Assembly: GCA_017882445.1 (NCBI GenBank)
Contig: JADGPK010000005.1
Span: forward strand, 1 to 64,000
Length of the DNA: 64,000 nucleotides
Direction: 5' to 3'
Source: Solirubrobacteraceae bacterium
GTDB taxonomy: Bacteria > Actinomycetota > Thermoleophilia > Solirubrobacterales > Solirubrobacteraceae
A model generated the notes under the pieces. It was given only the letters and a program-made list of their open reading frames with translations. It did not search any database and was not told the origin of the DNA. The position numbers and the translations under genes were made by a program. This document shows positions 44,113 to 52,009 of this stretch, one piece after another (position 1 is the stretch's first letter; each line of letters starts with the position of its first letter).

Positions 44113-44535
44113 TCAGTCGTCGCGCCGCGAGCTCGAGTCGCGGCCGTCGCCTGAGGAGCCGCTGTTGGAGGACGGCGAGGATTCCCCGGAACCGCCTTCC
44201 GGCGGCGAGGCCGACCTCGGCGTGCCGCTCGAGCCCGCCCCGGCCTGCGTCGGCGTCGACGAGGTCACCGTCGAGGGCGCCTGTCCGGTCTGCGTTCGGC
44301 TCGACGGTTCGCGCACGGTCGTCGACCGCGTCACCGTCGTGGTCGTGGTCGTGGTGTGCCGGGCCTTCGTGCCCGCCGGCGCGGGCAACAGCCGGAGCCC
44401 AGCCGTCAGCGGTTCGGAGGCAAGTCCGATGCGCTGGCGCACGAGCTGGCTGGTGCCCCAGGTGATCACCGCCGCGAGCGCGATGCCGAGCACGGCGATG
44501 AGAGCGACGAGCAGGGTTCGGCGGTTGGAGCTCAC
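44113..44535 (-). CDS. Small single-pass membrane protein A of the ApbE cluster
   Basis: A 140-residue protein from GTG 44535, overlapping the histidine kinase stop (GTGA). One membrane segment (about 8-26), then a Thr run (HTTTTTTTVTRSTTV) and a Ser/Gly/Pro-rich tail ending SSRRDD. No domain recognised. Direct translational coupling to the kinase suggests a partner or output of the two-component system. The long Ser/Thr tail could be glycosylated; this is inference. Confidence 0.65.
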   Translation of the reverse strand: MSSNRRTLLVALIAVLGIALAAVITWGTSQLVRQRIGLASEPLTAGLRLLPAPAGTKARHTTTTTTTVTRSTTVREPSSRTQTGQAPSTVTSSTPTQAGAGSSGTPRSASPPEGGSGESSPSSNSGSSGDGRDSSSRRDD

Positions 44536-45866
44536 CGGTCGGCCGCCGGGAACTCGAGCGCGGCCACGGCGCCGCCGCCGGGTCGGTTGGACAATCGTGC
44601 ATCTCCGTGCCAGGCCCGCACCAGAGTTCTTGCGATCGCCAACCCGAGGCCGCTCCCGGAGGGGCCCAGCCGGCCGGCTCGACCACGATGGAAGCGCTCG
44701 AAGACGAGCTCCTCCTCCCCCGGCGCAAGGCCCGAGCCACGGTCGCGCACCTCGATCCGCCCGTCGCCGCCGACCATCGTCACCTCTCCGCCCGCGGGCG
44801 AATAGTGCAGCGCGTTCTCGATCAGCGCGTCCAGCGCCCGGTCGAGATCGGCCCGCGCGCACCACACCGTTCCCGCGCCCACGGTGACCGGCGTCAGCGT
44901 GATCTGCCGCGCCTCGGCAGCGGCATTCCAGCGCTGCGCGGCTCGGCCCACCGCGAGTGACAGATCGACGTGCTCGCCCTTGAGCTCGCGATCCTCGGCG
45001 CGGCTCAACACGAGTAGCTCGTCGACGATCGCGGCCAGGCGATCCACCTCGGCTGTCCCCGCGTCGAGCTCAGCGGCGACCTGCCCGGCGACCCCCTCCG
45101 CGCCCGCCTCCTCCAGGCGCAGCCTCAACGCTGTCAGCGGTGTGCGCAACTGGTGAGAGGCATCCGCGATGAACTCTCGCTGAGCCCCTATGAGCCGCTG
45201 GTTGCGGTCGGCCATCTCGTTGAACGAGGCGCTCAGGGACCGCTGCTCGGAGCTCCCCTCGACGATCGCACGCGCGGACAGATCGCCTCCGGCGATCCGC
45301 CGCGCCGCGCTCTCCAGGCGCCTGATCGGCAGGGCCACCTGACGGGCTATCAGCCCCCCGGCGAGCAGGCCGAGCAGCAGCACGGTTCCGGTCACGAGCG
45401 CGAGCTTGGCGATCGTGCTTCGCACGGCGTGCTGCACCGCGGAGACACTCTGGGTGACGCGGACCGCACCGACGGCCCTCCCGCCGCGGACCACGGGGAC
45501 AGCGGTGGCGAGGATGTTCTCACCGAGGGTGTGGCTGGCGCGCTGGGTCTGCACGGCACGGCCCCGCAGGGCGGCCGCGATCTCCGGGCGACTGATGTAG
45601 CTGCTTCCGAGCGTCGAGGGTCCAGCGCTGTCGGCAAGGACCTGCCCGCGCGCGTTGACTATCAACACACGCCCGCGCACGGAATCTCCGCTCGAGCGCG
45701 CCAGCGCTTCCAGCTCCCTGGTGCTGGGCGGATTGACGAGGTCCGACGAGAGCGCCGCGGTGACATCGGCCTGGCTGAGGGCCTGGGAGTGGACCTCGGC
45801 GTTCACGCGGTCGCGCAGACTCAGCGCAAGCGGGACGCCGAGCGACACCACCGCCAGCACCAGCAC
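44532..45866 (-). CDS. Sensor histidine kinase
   Basis: A membrane histidine kinase with an extracytoplasmic sensor of about 120 residues between two membrane segments, HAMP, HisKA with the phospho-acceptor in DASHQLRTPL, and HATPase_c boxes ALIENALHYSP, DRGSGLAPGE and GSGLGLAIA. The first standard start is GTG 45866 (444 residues), which truncates the first helix. The frame continues upstream to the response-regulator stop, reading VSLRTRLLLSLAYV, the usual kinase beginning, and a GGAGGT site lies seven bases before a GTC codon at 45905. So the real start is probably GTC 45905 or a nearby CTG at 45899. Confidence 0.88.
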   Translation of the reverse strand: MLVLAVVSLGVPLALSLRDRVNAEVHSQALSQADVTAALSSDLVNPPSTRELEALARSSGDSVRGRVLIVNARGQVLADSAGPSTLGSSYISRPEIAAALRGRAVQTQRASHTLGENILATAVPVVRGGRAVGAVRVTQSVSAVQHAVRSTIAKLALVTGTVLLLGLLAGGLIARQVALPIRRLESAARRIAGGDLSARAIVEGSSEQRSLSASFNEMADRNQRLIGAQREFIADASHQLRTPLTALRLRLEEAGAEGVAGQVAAELDAGTAEVDRLAAIVDELLVLSRAEDRELKGEHVDLSLAVGRAAQRWNAAAEARQITLTPVTVGAGTVWCARADLDRALDALIENALHYSPAGGEVTMVGGDGRIEVRDRGSGLAPGEEELVFERFHRGRAGRLGPSGSGLGLAIARTLVRAWHGDARLSNRPGGGAVAALEFPAADR

Positions 45867-45908
45867 GTACGCGAGCGAGAGCAGCAGGCGGGTGCGCAGG
45901 CTGACGGG

Positions 45909-46628
45909 TCAGACCTCCTGCGCGGGTGCGAAGCGGAAGCCCACGCCCCGCACGGTCTGGATGTAACGAGGCGCGGCCGGATCCTCGCCGAGCTTGCGTC
46001 GCAGCGCGGTCATGTGCACATCGAGCGTCTTGGTCGATCCGAACCAGTTCTCGTCCCAGACATCGCTCATCAGGTCCTCGCGCGTCACGACCTGGCCTGC
46101 GCTTCGGGCCATGCGCGCGAGCAGATCGAACTCCTTGCGCGTCAGCGACAACTCGCCGCCATGCAGCCACGCGCGGCGCGCGGCGACGTCGACCGTCACA
46201 TCTCCGACGGTCAGCCGAGCGAGCGGCTCGCTTTGGCGGCTGCGCCGCAGCACCGCGCGGATCCGGGCGATCACCTCGGCGGCGGCGAACGGCTTGACCA
46301 CGTAATCGTCGGCCCCCAGCTCGAGGCCGACCACCCGGTCGATCTCGCTGCCGCGCGCGGTAAGCATGATGATCGGAACCTGAGACCTGGCCCTCAGCTC
46401 GCGCGCCAGCTCGCGGCCGTCGCCGTCGGGAAGCATCAGGTCGAGCAGCACGATGTCGGGCTCGTGCTGCTCCAGCGCGGCGCGAGCCTCAGCGACACTC
46501 CCCGCAACGGTCGGCACAAAGCCCTCGCGGGCCAGCGCGCTGGAGAACGGTTCCGAGATCGACACCTCGTCCTCCACCAGCAGCACGCGATCGCCGCCGC
46601 TGCTCGGGTAGAGAACCGCGCCGCCCAT
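45909..46628 (-). CDS. OmpR/PhoB-family response regulator
   Basis: A 239-residue response regulator. The receiver domain has the acidic pair LLVEDE, phosphorylated Asp in VLLDLMLPD, Thr in IMLTARG and Lys in VVKPFAAAE; the winged-helix C-terminal domain includes LTRKEFDLLARM and LDVHMTALRRKLGE. I chose ATG 46628 as it leaves the normal spacing to the receiver; upstream in-frame codons lack domain homology. It pairs with the kinase just downstream and is a likely regulator of the ApbE-linked small proteins. Confidence 0.92.
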   Translation of the reverse strand: MGGAVLYPSSGGDRVLLVEDEVSISEPFSSALAREGFVPTVAGSVAEARAALEQHEPDIVLLDLMLPDGDGRELARELRARSQVPIIMLTARGSEIDRVVGLELGADDYVVKPFAAAEVIARIRAVLRRSRQSEPLARLTVGDVTVDVAARRAWLHGGELSLTRKEFDLLARMARSAGQVVTREDLMSDVWDENWFGSTKTLDVHMTALRRKLGEDPAAPRYIQTVRGVGFRFAPAQEV

Positions 46629-46944
46629 CTCACGATGAATGTAGTACTTCGGGCTTTCACCGCGGGCTCTCGCACGAGGCCAAGGCCCGAGCCCGCGGCC
46701 GTCAACTCGCCGCCGAACGATTGCTGTGACGATTTTCTCGCAAGATGCGCACAGCAATCTCGAAGGTCCCTTGCAATCGGCTTCGGCCCGTCCTAGATTG
46801 TCGCCAGACGCGGTTCGGAGTCGTCAAGAGCGAGGCCACTGAGGTGTGAGGCCGCGCCACCCGCCGGAGGGCCTTACGGCCTGAAGGGAACGGGTTCCTC
46901 AAACGGCTCGGGGCCGCGTCGTTTTGTTGCGGCATACTCGCGCG
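46629..46944. other. Divergent intergenic region, response regulator / dtd
   Basis: This 316-base gap must hold the promoters of the two-component operon (minus) and dtd (plus). I see no gene in it. The dtd-proximal part contains short hairpins, GGGCC-TTAC-GGCCT near 46873-46888 and GGAACGGGTTCC near 46889-46902, that could belong to a leader RNA, but I cannot match a known class. Confidence 0.4.
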
Positions 46945-47361
46945 ATGCGAGCGCTTGTGCAGAGGGTCAGCCGGGCCGCCGTGCGAGTGGACGGTCGGAC
47001 GGTTTCGGCGATCGGCCCGGGATTGCTCGTGCTGCTGGGCGTCGCGCTCGAGGACGACGCCGCCGCCGCGGACCGCCTGGCCGAGAAGGTGCGAGCGCTT
47101 CGCGTCTTCCCGGACGCCGCCGGGCAGATGAACGAGGCGCTTGGTGAGCGCGAGATCCTCTGCGTGAGCCAGTTCACGCTCCACGGCGAGACCAGACGGG
47201 GCAACCGCCCGAGCTTCATGGCAGCCGCCCGCCCCGAGCAGGCAGAGCCACTGTATGAGCGCTTCTGCGCTCGATCGGGGGCCAAGCGCGGCGTGTTCGG
47301 CGCACACATGGACGTCGAGCTGGTCAACGACGGACCGGTGACGCTGCTGCTCGAGACGTAG
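46945..47361 (+). CDS. dtd: D-aminoacyl-tRNA deacylase
   Basis: A 138-residue DTD that removes D-amino acids (and Gly from mischarged tRNA-Ala). It has MRALVQRVSRAAV at the N-terminus, catalytic SQFTLHGET and the cross-subunit GNRPSFMAAA motif. The length is slightly under the usual 145. ATG 46945 is the family-typical start; an earlier in-frame ATG would add seven residues without homology. Confidence 0.95.
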   Translation: MRALVQRVSRAAVRVDGRTVSAIGPGLLVLLGVALEDDAAAADRLAEKVRALRVFPDAAGQMNEALGEREILCVSQFTLHGETRRGNRPSFMAAARPEQAEPLYERFCARSGAKRGVFGAHMDVELVNDGPVTLLLET

Positions 47362-47431
47362 ATCGCGCCGCGCCGCACTCGGGTCGCAGCGACCGCGCAG
47401 GCACCGCCGGTGCGGGAGCGAAGATCTAGGC

Positions 47432-47914
47432 ATGGCTCAGCCCTCCGACATTCCCGCCGGTCGCATTCCCGCCGGTCGCGATCGGCTGCTGCCGTGGATC
47501 GCAGCCGAGCGCGCCTTCAGGACGGTCGTGCTGCTCGCCGTGGGACTCGTGCTCGTCAGCCATCCCCACGCCAACTGGGCTTCCGAAATCGCCAATCTCG
47601 CGCAGCGGCTCGGACTGGATCCCAAAGGCAACTGGATCCACAAAATCATCGAAAAGGTCAGCAAGATCCACGCCAACCAGGATGTCGTGTTCGGCGTGGC
47701 CGCGATCGCCTACGCGGTGCTGGAGGGAGCGGAGGCCTACGGGCTGTGGACCCGCCGACGCTGGGGGGAGTGGTTGACGGTCCTCGCCACCTCGCTGCTG
47801 TTCGTTCCAGAGGTCTGGGAGCTCACGAAAAGCACGACGCTGCTGAAGGTGGGCGCGCTGCTCGTCAACGTCGTGGTCGTGGCCTACCTGGTGTGGCGTC
47901 TGCGCAGCGATTGA
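47432..47914 (+). CDS. DUF2127-like membrane protein
   Basis: A 160-residue membrane protein with about four helices, resembling DUF2127 proteins: RAFRTVVLLAVGL, a central amphipathic loop, VLEGAEAYGLWTRRRWGEWLT and a last helix pair. The GxE..GLWxRxxWGEW string is the family hallmark. Function unknown. It has no operon partner; the 200-base gap after it leads into the antiporter leader. An imperfect ten-base direct repeat (ATTCCCGCCGGTCGC) duplicates PAGR residues near its N-terminus. Confidence 0.78.
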   Translation: MAQPSDIPAGRIPAGRDRLLPWIAAERAFRTVVLLAVGLVLVSHPHANWASEIANLAQRLGLDPKGNWIHKIIEKVSKIHANQDVVFGVAAIAYAVLEGAEAYGLWTRRRWGEWLTVLATSLLFVPEVWELTKSTTLLKVGALLVNVVVVAYLVWRLRSD

Positions 47915-48018
47915 GCCGGCTCGGCGGCGTGGTGCGCGTCGACCGCGCGTGCGGACGCTGGGCCGGCCCGCGAGGACGCCGGTGGGCTAGGCTGCATCGC
48001 GAGCGATGAGGCTCGCTC

Positions 48019-48077
48019 TAGGGGTCGGAGACACAGCCGAGCAACCGCAACCGCGGCGACGCCGCTGATGGCCTCTA
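48019..48077 (+). ncRNA. Structured leader upstream of cation/proton antiporter (candidate riboswitch)
   Basis: TAGGGG (48019-48024) can pair with CCTCTA (48072-48077), enclosing hairpin TCGG/CCGA (48025-48040), a single-stranded GCAACCGCAACC stretch and a perfect hairpin GCGGC-GAC-GCCGC (48053-48065). A further hairpin GCGAGC/GCTCGC precedes it (47999-48016). The three-way arrangement 40 bases before the antiporter's ribosome-binding site suggests a regulatory RNA. Ion-sensing classes ahead of Na/H antiporters (nhaA-I, Na/Li riboswitches) are the natural comparison; I cannot confirm a match. Confidence 0.4.
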
Positions 48078-48114
48078 CGACAATCGTCCAACGACGCATC
48101 GTGGAGGTCTGCAG

Positions 48115-49290
48115 ATGGAACCGATCGAGCTCGCTGCCATTCTCACCGGCGCGGCGTTGCTCGCCAGCATGGTCTCGGTCGAGGTCGGCATCTCGGTCGC
48201 GCTGGTCGAGCTCGCGCTCGGGATCACTCTCGGCAACACGTTCAACCTCGATCCGAATGCGACCTGGCTCGTGTTCTTGGCCGGCTTCGCCTCGGTTGTG
48301 CTCACGTTCCTCGCCGGGGCGGAGGTCGACCCGGACGATTTCCGCGAACGCTTCGGCGCATCGATCGCCATCGGCGTCGTCTCCTTCGCCGGGCCGTTCG
48401 TCGCAGCGACGCTGGTCGCGCTCGGTCCTCTGGGCTGGACGACGAAAGCGTCGCTGATCGCGGGCACCGCCCTGTCGACGACCAGCCTCGCCGTCGTCTA
48501 CGCCGTGCTCGTCGAGACCGGGCTCAATTCGGTTCGCGTGGGCAAGCTGATCATGAGCGCCTGCTTCGTGACCGACATGTGCACGGTGATCGCACTATCG
48601 GCGATCTTCATCAAGCCGACGATTTGGTTCCCGGTGTTTCTGATCGTGTCGGTGGCGCTGATCGTGCTCCTGCCAAAGTTCTCCCCTTGGTTCTTCGGGC
48701 GCTACGGCGATCGCGTGATCGAGCCGGAGATCAAGGTCGTGTTCGCGATCCTCCTCCTCCTGATGGTCCTCGGCAAGCAGGCAAACGGCCAAGCGGTGCT
48801 GCCCGCGTTCGTGCTCGGCCTCGTGATGTCCCGCCACTACCAGCGCCACCACGAGGAGCAACGGCGGCTGCGGGTCGTGGCCTTTGCGTTTCTCACGCCG
48901 TTCTTCTTCCTGCGCGGCGGAATGAATGTCTCGCTCGCGGCCGTCGTGGCCAATCTCGGCGTGCTCGGCGTGCTCGTCGCGGCGAAGATGGTGCCCAAGC
49001 TCGGGCTCGTCTACCCACTCGCTCGCCGACACACAGCGTCCAACGCGACGTTCACGACGCTGCTGATGAGCACCGGGCTGACCTTCGGCACGATCAGCGC
49101 GCTGTATGGCCTGACGGCGCACATCATCGACCGCAGCCAGTTCTCGCTGCTGGTCACGGTGGTCGTGTTGTCGGCGATCATCCCGACGGCGATCGCGCAG
49201 CGCTGGTTCTCACCGCTTGGGCCGGGCGGAGGGCTGCACGCCCCCGTGCCGCCTGAGCCGTCGGAGATCCTGATCGGCGAGTCGAGCTAG
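48115..49290 (+). CDS. Cation/proton antiporter (CPA2, KefB/NapA-like)
   Basis: A 391-residue membrane antiporter with about 12 helices. LTFLAGAEVDPDDFRERFG, GTALSTTSLAVVYAVLVETG and FVTDMCTVIAL (the Asp equivalent to the NapA/NhaA ion site) identify the CPA2 family; there is no TrkA-N domain, so it is more like Na/H antiporters than KefB/C. GGAGGTCTGCAG gives a good ribosome-binding site. It exchanges Na+ or K+ for H+ across the cytoplasmic membrane; ion specificity is not resolvable. It is preceded by a structured leader that may sense its ion. Confidence 0.88.
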   Translation: MEPIELAAILTGAALLASMVSVEVGISVALVELALGITLGNTFNLDPNATWLVFLAGFASVVLTFLAGAEVDPDDFRERFGASIAIGVVSFAGPFVAATLVALGPLGWTTKASLIAGTALSTTSLAVVYAVLVETGLNSVRVGKLIMSACFVTDMCTVIALSAIFIKPTIWFPVFLIVSVALIVLLPKFSPWFFGRYGDRVIEPEIKVVFAILLLLMVLGKQANGQAVLPAFVLGLVMSRHYQRHHEEQRRLRVVAFAFLTPFFFLRGGMNVSLAAVVANLGVLGVLVAAKMVPKLGLVYPLARRHTASNATFTTLLMSTGLTFGTISALYGLTAHIIDRSQFSLLVTVVVLSAIIPTAIAQRWFSPLGPGGGLHAPVPPEPSEILIGESS

Positions 49291-49374
49291 GAACTGGACG
49301 AACGGCAGCCGATCTCCCAAGCGGGCAGCAGAGCGACCTTGGCGCTTGCACGCCGACCTGATAGACCCCGCCGA

Positions 49375-50433
49375 ATGGGTGCACCGGAGAGCTCGCCTAC
49401 CCCGCCGCGTCGGAGCGGACGCAGACGCGCGGGCTTCGTTCTTGCGGCGATCCTCCTGGCGGGGCTGATCGGGTTCGCGCTCTCGCGCCTGGACCTCCAC
49501 CGCATCGGCCATGACCTGATCACAGCAACGCCCGGGTGGATCGCGCTGGCGCTCCTGCTGATGGCGGCATCGCTGGTGTTGCGCTCGATCTCCTGGCACC
49601 AGACGCTGCGCGCCGCGCTGCCCGATACGCCGATCGCCTGGGTGCTGGTCGCGCGGGCGACGATGATCGGCGTGATGGCCTCGGCCCTCTTCCCGGGACG
49701 AATCGGCGAGCCCTCGCGCGTGCTCGTGCTGACGCGCAGGCTCGGCGGGCCGAACAGGCACCTGCTGCCGGTCGTGGCCGGCACCGTGTTCTCGCAGACG
49801 CTCATCAACCTACTCGCGCTGGGGGTCCTCGTGGCGGTGACCTTCACGGGCGCGCCCCTGCTGCACGGTCATCTGACGGGGATCGCGAGCGCCCTCGCCG
49901 TCCCGCTGGCGGTGTGCGTGCTCGTGATCCTCGGACCCCGCCTGCTCGCGCTGGGACGGCGCTCGCGCTCGATGCGCGTCGCGCTCGCGGCCAACGCGAT
50001 CGGCCGGCTGCTCCGCCTGGCGCGGCGAGGCCTGACCGTGTTTGCCCGTCCGCGCTACGGGGTCACCGCGATCGCCAGCCAGCTGCTGGCATGGGTGCTG
50101 CAATGGCTTGCCTGCTACACGGTCCTGCTCGCGCTCGGCCTCCAATCTCATGCGACTCTGGTGACGGCCGCCGCGATCCTGCTCGCGGTCAACCTCAGCG
50201 CGATCCTCCCGGCCACGCCTTCGAACGTCGGCGTCTTCCAGGCCGCCTGCCTGGTCGTGCTCGCCGCCTACGGCGTCAGCGCGGGACAGGGCCTCGCCTA
50301 CGGGATCATCCTGCAGGCCGTTGAGGTTCTGACCGCGCTCGCGCTCGGTGTCCCGGCCCTGCTCGCCGAGGGCCTGAACTGGCGGGACATCCGGCCGAGC
50401 CGAGTGCCCTCAGCCGCGGAGCGCGCGGAGTGA
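49375..50433 (+). CDS. YbhN/UPF0104 membrane protein (HpnL-like)
   Basis: A 352-residue LPG-synthase-TM/UPF0104 protein with about eight helices; ALFPGRIGEPSRVLVLTRR and LPATPSNVGVFQAACLVVL are the family signatures. Such proteins are proposed lipid flippases; HpnL of this family sits in hopanoid clusters. Here it converges on hpnH with a 24-base 3' overlap, which supports an HpnL-like role in moving hopanoids or their precursors, though it is on the opposite strand. ATG 49375 is preferred to the upstream ATG 49339. Confidence 0.75.
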   Translation: MGAPESSPTPPRRSGRRRAGFVLAAILLAGLIGFALSRLDLHRIGHDLITATPGWIALALLLMAASLVLRSISWHQTLRAALPDTPIAWVLVARATMIGVMASALFPGRIGEPSRVLVLTRRLGGPNRHLLPVVAGTVFSQTLINLLALGVLVAVTFTGAPLLHGHLTGIASALAVPLAVCVLVILGPRLLALGRRSRSMRVALAANAIGRLLRLARRGLTVFARPRYGVTAIASQLLAWVLQWLACYTVLLALGLQSHATLVTAAAILLAVNLSAILPATPSNVGVFQAACLVVLAAYGVSAGQGLAYGIILQAVEVLTALALGVPALLAEGLNWRDIRPSRVPSAAERAE

Positions 50434-51411
50434 CTGCCGCAGCGAGCGCGTGGTCTGCAGCACTGCGGACGGCTCGTAGCCACAGGCTGCCATGCAGTTC
50501 TCGCAGCGCGGGTCCCTCCCACGCCCGTAGGAGCTCCAGTCTGTCGTCTCGACGAGCTCCTTGTAGGTCTTGGCGTATCCGTCGGACATCAGGTAGCAGG
50601 GGCGCTGCCAGCCGAACAGCGAGTAGCTCGGGATCCCCCAGGCGGTGCAGTCGAATTCGACCTTGCCTTCGAGGAAGTCGAGGAACAGGGGGCTGTGGTT
50701 CAGCCGCCACCGCTTGCGCCGCCCGTCGGCGAACGCCTCGCTGAAGAGCTTGCGGGTCTGCTGCACCCCCAGGAAGTGCTCCTGGTCGGGTGCTTTCTCA
50801 TACGCGTAGGCGGGCGAGATCATCATCTCGTCGACCTGCAGGTCGTCGTTGAGGAAGTCGAGCACCTCGCGCACCGTCTTGGGCGAGTCGTGGGTGAAGA
50901 ACGTGGTGTTGGTCGTCACGCGGAAGCCGGCCGCCTTCGCCGCTCTGATGGCCGAGACCGCCTTGTCAAACACGCCCTCGCGCTCAACCGAGGCGTCGTG
51001 GCGCTCGCGCAGGCCGTCCATGTGGATCGCCCAGGCGAAGTACGGGCTCGGCTTGAAGTTCGCGAGCTTCTTCTCCAGCAGGAGAGCGTTCGTGCACAGG
51101 TAGACGAACTTCTTGCGCTTGACGAGCTCCGCGGCGATCAGGTGGATCTCTGCGTGGACCAGCGGCTCGCCGCCCGCGATCGAGACCATCGGCGTGCCGC
51201 TCTCCTCGATCGCCGCGATCGCCTGCTCGACGGGCATCCGCCGGCGCAGCTCGTGCTCGGGGTGCTGGATCTTGCCGCAGCCCGAGCAGGCCAGGTTGCA
51301 CTGGAAGAGCGGCTCGAGCTCCACGATCAGCGGGAACTTCTCGCGTTTGGCGAGCCGCTGGCGCATCAGGTACCAACCCATGCGCGTGCTCTGCCGGATC
51401 CGAACCGCCAC
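50410..51411 (-). CDS. hpnH: Adenosylhopane synthase, radical SAM HpnH
   Basis: A 333-residue radical SAM protein. CNLACSGC (CxxxCxxC, about residues 38-45) binds the [4Fe-4S] cluster; a C-terminal CENCMAACGY adds further cysteines (SPASM-like). HpnH joins the 5'-deoxyadenosyl radical to diploptene, giving adenosylhopane, the first step of C35 hopanoid side chains. MGWYLMRQRLAKREKFPLIVELEP is near the family norm. It is last in the hopanoid run, ten bases after hpnG. Confidence 0.93.
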   Translation of the reverse strand: MAVRIRQSTRMGWYLMRQRLAKREKFPLIVELEPLFQCNLACSGCGKIQHPEHELRRRMPVEQAIAAIEESGTPMVSIAGGEPLVHAEIHLIAAELVKRKKFVYLCTNALLLEKKLANFKPSPYFAWAIHMDGLRERHDASVEREGVFDKAVSAIRAAKAAGFRVTTNTTFFTHDSPKTVREVLDFLNDDLQVDEMMISPAYAYEKAPDQEHFLGVQQTRKLFSEAFADGRRKRWRLNHSPLFLDFLEGKVEFDCTAWGIPSYSLFGWQRPCYLMSDGYAKTYKELVETTDWSSYGRGRDPRCENCMAACGYEPSAVLQTTRSLRQSLRALRG

Positions 51412-51421
51412 GTGGCCTACC

Positions 51422-52009
51422 TTAGACGCCGGGCGTCAGGTCGTGAAGGGCTCCCGCCACGCGACGCAGCGCCCATGCGGCGCGCAGCGCCCCGAAGGCG
51501 GCCTGCGGGCGCATCAGCTCATGCTCAGGGCTGTCGAGCACGACCCGCACGACGCCGAACGGACGCCCGCCCGCACCCGCCGCGAGCCACACGGACTCCA
51601 TATCCACTGCGATCGCTCCGCCCGCGTGCAGGTCCGCACGTCGCTCGCCGAGGGCAAGACGCGAGACGCAGACCACGTTCCCGCTGCGCACCTTCAGCCC
51701 CTGCCCGGTGAGCCGCACGATGAGCTCACCCGCGAGGTCGCACCGCACGCGCTGCTCGCGGTGGCCTTCATCGCCCGCGGCATAGACCTCCTCGGCCACG
51801 ATCACTTCCCCGGGTACAGACGCAGCGTCGAGCCCACCGCAGAAGCCGAGCACGAGCATCGCGCTCCCCGCATGCACGGCCAGCTCCGCGGCCGCGGACT
51901 TGGCACGCTCGGGCCCCATGCCGGTCTTGCGCACCAGGGCGCCCCGTGCGCCCGAGGAGATCAGCACCGCCTCGACCCGCAGGGGAGCCGCAACGAGAAG
52001 GCCCCTCAC
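51422..52009 (-). CDS. hpnG: Hopanoid-associated phosphorylase/nucleosidase HpnG
   Basis: A 195-residue PNP/UDP-family protein from GTG 52009, which overlaps the hpnE stop (GTGA). GFCGGLDAASVPGEVIVAEEV and VDMESVWLA are the nucleoside phosphorylase landmarks. HpnG removes adenine from adenosylhopane to form ribosylhopane, following HpnH. It is shorter than the typical 220-250 residues; upstream in-frame codons overlap hpnE and show no homology, so I keep the GTG. Confidence 0.85.
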   Translation of the reverse strand: MRGLLVAAPLRVEAVLISSGARGALVRKTGMGPERAKSAAAELAVHAGSAMLVLGFCGGLDAASVPGEVIVAEEVYAAGDEGHREQRVRCDLAGELIVRLTGQGLKVRSGNVVCVSRLALGERRADLHAGGAIAVDMESVWLAAGAGGRPFGVVRVVLDSPEHELMRPQAAFGALRAAWALRRVAGALHDLTPGV

